DNA of 64,000 nucleotides from Granulosicoccaceae bacterium. Lineage in GTDB: Bacteria; Pseudomonadota; Gammaproteobacteria; Granulosicoccales; Granulosicoccaceae. This document shows, in pieces, positions 57,508-64,000 of this stretch. The position numbers and the translations under genes are program-made. The notes under the pieces are model-generated. The model searched no databases and was not told the DNA's origin. It saw nothing but the letters and a program-made list of their open reading frames with translations. The stretch lies in the NCBI GenBank assembly GCA_020629835.1, contig JAHDCO010000001.1:124001-188000 (forward strand), given 5' to 3'. How positions within the stretch are numbered: position 1 is the first letter of the stretch; every line of letters starts with the position of its first letter.

Positions 57508-58932
57508 CTATCTCTTGGTAATCGAACGAGCCACCGAGCAGATAACCTCAAACGCGGTATCCACATCAGACTCCTGCATATCGAACTGCCCACACATGAA
57601 CCGTATAACCACAACGCCATCGTGAAGCGATTGCGTTAAGTAAATGCGGCCATCGTCGTTGATTTGTGTGACCAATCGAATATTCAGCGCATCCAGTTCG
57701 TCAGCACCGGTTGTGTGAGCAGGGGTATAGCGAAACGTAAACAACGACAAGATCGGTTGTGTTGTCACGGTAAAGTCAGATTCGTTTTCAAGCTGGCGCG
57801 CGAGCTTCTCTGACCAGGCCACATGATTACGAATCATGGTTCGTAATCCTTCGAGCCCGTAAGCGCGCAACAGAAACCACACTTTCAATGCACGGAAGCG
57901 GCGGCCGAGCTGAACCGACCATTCACTAAAATTGACTACGCCGTCTTTGCCGTAGGTTTTCAAGTACTCAGGTTGTATGGCCATGGTTCTGACCAAGCTG
58001 GCGGGGTCTTTTATAAAGTGTGCGGAGCACTCCATTGAAGCGCCAAGCCATTTATGCGGATTGAGCACCACACTGTCGGCCAACTCGATTCCATCCCACA
58101 GGGTTCGGTATTCGGCACAAATCATGGCAGAGCCCGCCCAGGCGGCATCGACGTGAGTAAAGAGATCGTACTCCTGGGCAATTTCACAGACCGCTCTAAC
58201 GTGATCCGTGGCGCCCATGCTTGTGCCACCCACGCAAATGACAATCCCGGCGGGTTTAAGACCTGCGGCCAAGTCAGCATCAATCGCGTCGCGCAGTGCC
58301 TGATGGTTTAACGCAAAGTCATCATCGGTTGGAATTTTAACCAGGTTGTCTTGACCCAAACCTGCTATCCACATCGCTTTATCAATGGAACTGTGGGTGC
58401 GGCTTGAAGCGTACACACGCAGGGTGGGGTGGTGACTCAAGCCTTGTTGGTTGCCTTGCCAATTTAACGTACGTTCTCGCATCGTTAGAATGGCGCACAG
58501 GGTGGCCGTTGAGGCCGTGTCCTGCAGCACCCCGTCAAAGCCTTCGGGTAAGCCAACCGCTTCTCGCAGCCACTGCACCATGCGTTGTTCCAGTTCCGTG
58601 GCAGACGGAGAGGTTTGCCACAACATGCACTGGGCCGCCATGCTGGTGGCGAGCTGTTCTGCGATCATGGCGGCAGGGGCTGCGTTACTGGGAAAGTAGG
58701 CAAAAAATCTTGGGTGCTGCCAGTGCGTCATACCTTCAGGAATTATGCGTTTAAAGTCCGCCATGATGGCGTCCATCGCTTCAGCTTGTTCAGGCGGAGA
58801 GGCGGGTATTTGCGCCGCAATATCCCCTGGCTGCGTTTGCGCACGAACTGGTCGTTGATCAATGGTCTCCAGGTACTCGGCCGACCACCGGGTGGCCTCT
58901 TCAGACCAGTGTTCAAACTCACTTTTCTTCAT
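57508..58932 (-). CDS. Group II PLP decarboxylase (aromatic amino acid type)
   Basis: The 474-residue enzyme has the aromatic-L-amino-acid decarboxylase pattern: WQHPRFFAYFPSNAAPAAMIAE, the pyridine-binding Asp in LFTHVDAAWAG and the Schiff-base Lys in LNPHKWLGASM (about residue 304). Such enzymes make amines from DOPA, tryptophan, tyrosine or related acids; some plant and bacterial forms make aldehydes. It heads the operon with antiporter, MATE exporter and class IV aminotransferase. Decarboxylation consumes protons, which fits the antiporter. Substrate unknown. Confidence 0.9.
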   Translation of the reverse strand: MKKSEFEHWSEEATRWSAEYLETIDQRPVRAQTQPGDIAAQIPASPPEQAEAMDAIMADFKRIIPEGMTHWQHPRFFAYFPSNAAPAAMIAEQLATSMAAQCMLWQTSPSATELEQRMVQWLREAVGLPEGFDGVLQDTASTATLCAILTMRERTLNWQGNQQGLSHHPTLRVYASSRTHSSIDKAMWIAGLGQDNLVKIPTDDDFALNHQALRDAIDADLAAGLKPAGIVICVGGTSMGATDHVRAVCEIAQEYDLFTHVDAAWAGSAMICAEYRTLWDGIELADSVVLNPHKWLGASMECSAHFIKDPASLVRTMAIQPEYLKTYGKDGVVNFSEWSVQLGRRFRALKVWFLLRAYGLEGLRTMIRNHVAWSEKLARQLENESDFTVTTQPILSLFTFRYTPAHTTGADELDALNIRLVTQINDDGRIYLTQSLHDGVVVIRFMCGQFDMQESDVDTAFEVICSVARSITKR

Positions 58933-59067
58933 TAGGTAAACTAAGGTGTAACTTCAGTAAGGCTCGATCGTAGCAAGTATTGGCGGCCAGCACTGCGCAT
59001 GTGTTGTGACCGATCCAGAAGTCGGGCATGCTGAATCCTATTCCTAATTGATAGCCTGTTTACCCCT

Positions 59068-60354
59068 ATGACCGCTTTGACTGAATCACAAGTTGCGTCT
59101 GTTCGAGACCAGTTCGCCCATGTGGCTACCTGCCCGGAACAGGGCAACCGGGTTTTTTTTGAAAATGCCGGTGGTGCACTCACCTTAAAATCGGTAGTCA
59201 AAACATCCGAACACTATGCGGCTATTCCTGATAACCAGGGCCGCGATAATGTGGGTTCGCATGAACTTGTGCGTGTCATTACTCAAGCCAAAGCCGACAT
59301 GCGGGATTTTATGAACGCACCGGGTGGTCAGTTCTTTGTGGGAGAGAGTGGCACCGAGCTGTTATTCAGAACCATCATGAATGCGTGTTTGGGGACCAGC
59401 GCGATAGAAAACCCAGAGTATGAAAACCTCGGCCCGGGGCGTGTATTGGGTTCAACGTTGGAACACCCGGCGACGCGCAGTGCGTGTGCGCGGTGGGCAA
59501 AAATTGCCGGGCACGAACACCATCTGGTTAAACACAGCAACGATACCGGTTCGGTGGACGCTGCCGACTACGCAGAAGCGGTTACTGAAAACACCCGTGT
59601 GGCAACCATTCTGCACACGTCTCCAGTTACCGGGATGGGGGTGGATGTTGAGGCGGTGGTGAAAACGATCCGCGCTGTTGCACCAAACTGTTTCATCGTC
59701 GTAGACGGTATTCAACATGCCGCGCATGGCGGCATTGATTTAACGCGCTACAACGTCGACGCCTACGTTGTATCTCCCTACAAAGTATTCTCTCGTCACG
59801 GTTACGGTTTAGCCTGGGTTTCTGATCGATTCAGCGACTTGCCGCACGATGCGTTGCAAAACGGCCCGGAGCGCAACTGGGAATTGGGTACCCGAGACAC
59901 AGGCAGTTATGCAACGTTTTCTGACGTGGTGAATTACTTTGAATGGTTAGGAGAACAAGTCACTGACAGTAACGACCGACAAGCGAAGTTTCAGGCGGCA
60001 AGCGTTGCGATTAAAAATCAGGAAAAGCAATTGACAGATGCCATGCTTCATGGCGTTGGCAACGTGAAGGGTTTAAGCGATATACCAGGTGTACAAATTA
60101 TCGGTGGTGTTGATAACCCGCGACGCGAAGGGCTAGTGGCCTTCTGGATAGACGGTGTGGATTCAGCGGATATCGTAAAACACCTGAACGAGCGTGGTGT
60201 TCGCACACACTTACGTAAAGCAGATCATTATTCGGGCAATATTCTGGATCCGTTAAATCAGAGCAGTTGTGTTCGGGTGTCTACGTGTCACTACAATACG
60301 GTAGCCGAAGTGCATGAGTTTTTAGTGGCGATGCAGGCTTACGATACGCCTTAG
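59068..60354 (+). CDS. Class V aminotransferase-fold PLP enzyme
   Basis: The 428-residue protein resembles cysteine desulfurase-like enzymes: VFFENAGGALTLKSV, LEHPATRSACARWA, VDGIQHAAHGGIDL and the Schiff-base Lys in VVSPYKVFSRHGYG. The usual substrate-binding Cys loop of IscS/SufS is not evident, so sulfur transfer is uncertain; many members of this branch have other roles such as kynureninase-like cleavage or isopenicillin epimerase-like racemisation. It is divergent from the decarboxylase operon with 135 bases between. Confidence 0.82.
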   Translation: MTALTESQVASVRDQFAHVATCPEQGNRVFFENAGGALTLKSVVKTSEHYAAIPDNQGRDNVGSHELVRVITQAKADMRDFMNAPGGQFFVGESGTELLFRTIMNACLGTSAIENPEYENLGPGRVLGSTLEHPATRSACARWAKIAGHEHHLVKHSNDTGSVDAADYAEAVTENTRVATILHTSPVTGMGVDVEAVVKTIRAVAPNCFIVVDGIQHAAHGGIDLTRYNVDAYVVSPYKVFSRHGYGLAWVSDRFSDLPHDALQNGPERNWELGTRDTGSYATFSDVVNYFEWLGEQVTDSNDRQAKFQAASVAIKNQEKQLTDAMLHGVGNVKGLSDIPGVQIIGGVDNPRREGLVAFWIDGVDSADIVKHLNERGVRTHLRKADHYSGNILDPLNQSSCVRVSTCHYNTVAEVHEFLVAMQAYDTP

Positions 60355-60356
60355 TA

Positions 60357-60444
60357 GCTCGTTGCTGTCATTATGGCTTAATGTTACTGGCAGGCTAAAA
60401 GCTCATTGCAGCCATGATGGCTTGACGTTACCTGCAGGCCAATG
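60357..60444. repeat. Degenerate 44-bp tandem duplication
   Basis: Two adjacent 44-base copies starting GCTCGTTGCTGTCATTATGG and GCTCATTGCAGCCATGATGG lie between the converging PLP enzyme and DadA-like genes. About three quarters of positions agree. The second copy contains the small palindrome GCCATGATGGC. Non-coding. Confidence 0.72.
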
Positions 60445-60461
60445 CGTCGTGTAGCGGAAGA

Positions 60462-61703
60462 TCAAAAGCGTGTACTGCTGAAAGGCTTTGCTTCCGCTGC
60501 TACCGCTTTACCCATGACAAACTCGGACAGTAGTTTGCCGGTTTGGGGTGCTGTCATTAATCCATAGTGACTGTGGCCGAACGCGGTGTACAGGCCTTGC
60601 TGACCCGATACCTTGTCTATGACCGGCAGGCTATCAGGAAACGAAGTGCGCACACCCATCCAAGGGGTGCCCTTTGTATCTTTCAGTGCCGGAATCATTC
60701 GTGTTGCCATACGTTTGACAGTCGTTATGCGCGCATCAGATGGTTTGGAGCTTATGTCTGAAAACTCTGCAATACCGGCCACCCTTATCCCGTTTTCCAT
60801 GGAACTACCAATCACGTGGGATTCCACATCCATAATGGAATTGCTTAAGCGGGTGCCGTTATCGTCAAACCACAGGTGATACCCACGTTCTGCCGCCCAG
60901 GGTGTCTTTAATCCAAACGGCGCCAGGAGTTTGCTAGACCATACGCCTGCGCACACCACGCAGTGCGGGGCTTGCCGTGATTGATCGCCGATGGCTATGT
61001 GCCATGAATCCGCGCGTCGTTCAAGATGTGTGACATCACCTAATACCAGGTCTCCACCGGCGTCTTTAAACTGTTGTGATAACACGCTGCATAAACGCCC
61101 CGGGTTGAGTGAACGAGCAATACCGGGCATCACGATCGCAGCCTGGAAGTCACGGGATAGAGCGGGTTCAATCTCCTGCAATTCGTTAGCGTTTATCACC
61201 TGAACTTCGGCACCTTTATCTCGACGCAACACATAACCTAACGCGTTCAGGTCCGCCGCGCTTTTGTTTCTAAACGCGTGAATTTGCGCGCTGGGTTGCA
61301 CGAGACTTTCGTGACCACTGTCCTTAAGTAATTGGTGGTACAGAGTGGGGCTGTGCTGCATAAGATAAAACATCGCATTCGAGTTGTGTTCAACAGCCGA
61401 TAACGACGACTGCTTAATAAATCGCAGCAACCACGGCAAGTAACGCAGCCAATATCGCGGTGGAACCGACGCCGGGCTATCTGGCTTAAGCAGTAATTTA
61501 GGCAGGTTTTTCCAGACCCCGGGCATAGACTGCGGAACGCAAGACCACGGGGAAATCACCCCTGCGTTGCCGTAGGAGGTGGCCTGACCCGGTTCACTGC
61601 GATCAATAACGGTGACGTGAAAACCTGCGTTTTGCAGGTAACGCGCACAACACAGCCCCACAATACCGGCACCAATCAATACCACTTGCTGCTGTGTCGA
61701 CAT
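60462..61703 (-). CDS. D-amino acid dehydrogenase-like FAD oxidoreductase
   Basis: The 413-residue protein has the FAD motif GAGIVG (about 11-16), the DadA-like SEPGQATSYGNAGVISPWSC segment, and a C-terminal TAFGHSHYGLMTAPQTGKL flavin-contact loop. It probably oxidises D-amino acids or similar N-substituted amino acids at the membrane face. The ATG at 61703 lies four bases after the TRAP permease stop, so the importer may supply its substrate. A TTG at 61715 is a less likely start. Confidence 0.88.
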   Translation of the reverse strand: MSTQQQVVLIGAGIVGLCCARYLQNAGFHVTVIDRSEPGQATSYGNAGVISPWSCVPQSMPGVWKNLPKLLLKPDSPASVPPRYWLRYLPWLLRFIKQSSLSAVEHNSNAMFYLMQHSPTLYHQLLKDSGHESLVQPSAQIHAFRNKSAADLNALGYVLRRDKGAEVQVINANELQEIEPALSRDFQAAIVMPGIARSLNPGRLCSVLSQQFKDAGGDLVLGDVTHLERRADSWHIAIGDQSRQAPHCVVCAGVWSSKLLAPFGLKTPWAAERGYHLWFDDNGTRLSNSIMDVESHVIGSSMENGIRVAGIAEFSDISSKPSDARITTVKRMATRMIPALKDTKGTPWMGVRTSFPDSLPVIDKVSGQQGLYTAFGHSHYGLMTAPQTGKLLSEFVMGKAVAAEAKPFSSTRF

Positions 61704-61707
61704 CGCT

Positions 61708-63942
61708 TTATGCAACGACCGCTTGTTGACTGCGTCGTGCCAGCAGCTGACTAATAATCGCTGGCGAGCAAATCAACAACGCAACCGCATCCGCGGTGAG
61801 TGATGGTGCAATAAACACAAGTCCCGCTATGGCCATCAGTATCCGGTTTATGGCACCCATCGGCGCTAACCAGTAACCCACGACTGCGGCTGATAATGCG
61901 ATAACGCCGGCGATACAACTCGACGCCGCATAGGTGAAGGTCCATAAATCAAACCCGGCCGATGATACAAACAACAACACGGGCGAATACACAAACGCCA
62001 TGGGGGCCAGCACTTTACCCAGCCCTAAGGTAAACGCCGATATGCCGGTCCTAAACGGATTGGAGTTAGCAATCGCCGAGGCGGCGTAGGCTGATGTACA
62101 CACTGGTGGCGTGATCTCAGCAACCACCCCGTAATAGAGTACAAACATATGACTTGCGATTGGCGGGATTCCTAACTGCGCCAGCGCTGGCTGCGCAACC
62201 GATGCCAGCATGATGTACAGCGCGGTGGTGGGAATGCCCGCTCCCATCAAGATACAGGCAATGGCAACGAACACCAGCGATAAAAAGAGCTGCAGGTCAC
62301 TTACAGCAAACAGCGATACGTTGATACCGCTTAGTAGCGCGTGGAAGTCGGCGGCTAAGGTACCAGCGCCCTGAGTCACCATAAAACCGATTCGAAAACC
62401 AATACCCGTAGTATTGATAACACCCACCACGATACCCACTGCAGCCGATGCTGCACCCACAGCAAGTGCGTACTTCACACCGAGTTCTATGGCATCCAGC
62501 ATTTCTGGTTCGGTAATGCGTTTCTGCGGATTAAACGTAACAACGAACGCACCGACTGCCAGTAACGCAGCGGTGTTTAATTCAAAGCCACCGCCTACGT
62601 ACTTCCAAACAACAAACGCGATGAACAGTGCGGAATACACCAAGGTAGCGGGCTGCTTAATGCGCGACATACCGGATACCGCCGCCAGGGAAATACCGCA
62701 AAACGCTGACATATACGGCGTGTAACCCGAGAACAGGACCCACAGTAATCCGATTAACGGAATCAGGTTTGCCCAACCGTCTTTCCATACCGCTTTAAAG
62801 CGAGGCAGTGCTTCGGCCGCAAGACCTTGAAGGTCAAGTTTTCGAGCCATCAAATGCACCACAGCAAAAACGCCTACGTAGTGCAGTAGCGCGGGAAAAA
62901 TCGCCGCGATAACAATCGTGGTGTACGGCAGCTCAAGAAATTCCGCCATGATGAAGGCCGCAGCCCCCATTATGGGTGGCGTGATTTGCCCACCGGCAGA
63001 ACTTGCCGCCTCGACACCCCCTGCGAAGTGGCCGGGATAACCGAGCCGTTTCATGTTGGGGATCGTCAGTGCGCCGGTAGACACCGTGTTGGCAACGGAA
63101 CTGCCCGAGATGGTGCCGAAAAATGCAGACGACACCACCGATACTTTGGCGGGTCCACCCACATAACGCCCCGCTAAAATTGTGGCGTTATCAATAAATA
63201 ACTGACCTAAGCCGGTGCGCTGAGCGATAACGCCAAACAACACAAAATGAAAAACAATCGTGGAGACCACCCACAAGGTGACCCCGAAAATCCCTTCCTG
63301 CGGAAAGTACATGGATGAAACGAACGTACGAAACTTAACGCCCGGGTGTTGCAACAACCCGGGAAATTGTGGCCCAAATAACGCGTACGAAATAAACACC
63401 AAAATAATCAGCGGTAAAACCCAACCCAAGGTTCGTCGCGCTAAGTCGAGTACTAAGGTAATGATGATGACGCCAAACACCATGTCGAAGGTGTTGGGGT
63501 TGCCCATACGAAACGTTTGTTCTTCAATGCCGAGAAGCGGTATGCCACGCCATGCCAGGCCTAAGTAAAGCGACGCACTAACACCTAGTACCATCAATAC
63601 GATGTCGTAGACAGGAATGCCGCCCAGTCGAAAGCCATCGGTGTTTAAATCAAACGCGTGTTTCGACTTAATGAGCGGGTGTAGTGCATAAGTCAGTATG
63701 AATAACCCTGCCAAATGCCATCCCATATGCCAATGATCAGGTGGCAGGCCAAAGCCCGCGGTAAGGTAGTGATAAATCGCAAAAACAATCGCAACACCAC
63801 GCAGCAGTAAGCCAGCGTTCCTGCTGACTTTACGAACCTTTGCGCCTTCGTCGTATTTCTCTTCAATCGCCGCCAGCTCTTCCGCACTGAGCGTTGATGA
63901 ATCTGTATCGGGATCGGTAATCGAATCACTGCGCGTGGTCAT
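61708..63942 (-). CDS. Fused TRAP transporter permease, TAXI type
   Basis: The 744-residue protein joins a DctQ-like four-helix part (about 40-185) with a DctM-like permease. Typical segments are FGTISGSSVANTVSTGALTIP, EAASSAGGQITPPIMGAAAFIMAEFL and LMGAGIPTTALYIMLASVAQP, the TRAP-TAXI fused permease pattern. It uses a Na+ gradient with a periplasmic TAXI binding protein, probably encoded just beyond the right edge. The following DadA-like gene suggests an amino acid or amine substrate. Confidence 0.93.
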   Translation of the reverse strand: MTTRSDSITDPDTDSSTLSAEELAAIEEKYDEGAKVRKVSRNAGLLLRGVAIVFAIYHYLTAGFGLPPDHWHMGWHLAGLFILTYALHPLIKSKHAFDLNTDGFRLGGIPVYDIVLMVLGVSASLYLGLAWRGIPLLGIEEQTFRMGNPNTFDMVFGVIIITLVLDLARRTLGWVLPLIILVFISYALFGPQFPGLLQHPGVKFRTFVSSMYFPQEGIFGVTLWVVSTIVFHFVLFGVIAQRTGLGQLFIDNATILAGRYVGGPAKVSVVSSAFFGTISGSSVANTVSTGALTIPNMKRLGYPGHFAGGVEAASSAGGQITPPIMGAAAFIMAEFLELPYTTIVIAAIFPALLHYVGVFAVVHLMARKLDLQGLAAEALPRFKAVWKDGWANLIPLIGLLWVLFSGYTPYMSAFCGISLAAVSGMSRIKQPATLVYSALFIAFVVWKYVGGGFELNTAALLAVGAFVVTFNPQKRITEPEMLDAIELGVKYALAVGAASAAVGIVVGVINTTGIGFRIGFMVTQGAGTLAADFHALLSGINVSLFAVSDLQLFLSLVFVAIACILMGAGIPTTALYIMLASVAQPALAQLGIPPIASHMFVLYYGVVAEITPPVCTSAYAASAIANSNPFRTGISAFTLGLGKVLAPMAFVYSPVLLFVSSAGFDLWTFTYAASSCIAGVIALSAAVVGYWLAPMGAINRILMAIAGLVFIAPSLTADAVALLICSPAIISQLLARRSQQAVVA

Positions 63943-63960
63943 AATCGTGCACCCGAGAGG

Positions 63961-64000
63961 TTAATAGGCGGTAACGCAACTCAGCCGTTGGCCATTGAGT
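63961..64000 (-). CDS. Possible C-terminal tip of the TRAP-TAXI binding protein
   Basis: Twelve codons ending in TAA at 63961-63963 read LNGQRLSCVTAY and enter from the right edge in the direction of the permease, 18 bases upstream of its ATG. A TAXI binding-protein gene is expected at this position. The fragment is too short for any family recognition. Confidence 0.28.
   Translation of the reverse strand, partial: LNGQRLSCVTAY

Noticed and set aside
59068..60354. Cysteine desulfurase (IscS/SufS)
   Set aside because: The fold matches but the catalytic Cys loop is not evident and no iron-sulfur assembly genes are nearby.

Overview
The window is a densely packed bacterial chromosome segment. 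I saw no rRNA, tRNA, insertion sequence, integrase, phage gene or CRISPR array. The gene families present (TRAP-TAXI permease, MttB-like protein, gamma-glutamylputrescine pathway, Tat-exported molybdenum hydroxylase, LeuA/MaeB, many lipoproteins) fit a heterotrophic proteobacterium, most likely a marine or aquatic gammaproteobacterium. No marker gene fixes the taxon, and an alphaproteobacterium is not excluded.

Layout. 1-5.5 kb: start of a probable ECF sigma factor, a DUF4331 protein with a companion lipoprotein, and a membrane AraC-type regulator divergent from a secreted alpha/beta hydrolase. 5.7-15.5 kb: a complete galactoside uptake and breakdown locus (two permeases, binding protein, GH42 beta-galactosidase, GalT, GalK, IclR regulator, ABC ATPase). 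A near-identical 13-bp palindrome in both control regions probably makes it one IclR regulon. 15.5-20.6 kb: class III aminotransferase, histidine phosphatase, S41 lipoprotein peptidase, EamA transporter, DUF3820 protein. 20.6-25.3 kb: leuA behind a candidate leaderless leader peptide, then maeB and a HopJ-family gene with overlapping start and stop codons. 25.4-29.6 kb: serine hydrolase, FosX-type fosfomycin hydrolase, DUF445 protein and homocysteine S-methyltransferase. 29.7-35.4 kb: GNAT protein, dual-specificity phosphatase, MttB-superfamily methyltransferase, 3-hydroxyisobutyrate dehydrogenase-like protein and GlxA/AraC regulator, suggesting quaternary-amine metabolism.

35.5-44.3 kb: a second S41 lipoprotein peptidase with a DUF5658 membrane protein, then a six-gene polyamine operon (binding protein, two permeases, ATPase, PuuA-like ligase, PuuB-like oxidase). 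44.4-48.1 kb: DUF6524 membrane protein, JmjC-like protein, a second CelD-type GNAT and a DUF4344 HELGH metallopeptidase, an assembly I cannot assign to a known system. 48.1-53.1 kb: GFA protein and TetR regulator divergent from an isoquinoline-1-oxidoreductase-type molybdenum hydroxylase (IorA, IorB), a dihaem cytochrome and a small membrane protein. 53.2-58.9 kb: a tight four-gene operon of PLP decarboxylase, CPA2 antiporter, MATE exporter and class IV aminotransferase. 59.1-64 kb: class V PLP enzyme, DadA-like dehydrogenase and a fused TAXI-TRAP permease continuing past the right edge.

The overall theme is scavenging of small organic nitrogen and sugar compounds, each locus having its own regulator. 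The strongest sequence-level novelties are regulatory: the shared IclR operator, the UUCG attenuator after the sugar-binding protein gene, the leaderless leader peptide before leuA, the long-range stem covering a permease start codon, and several short-period tandem repeats.
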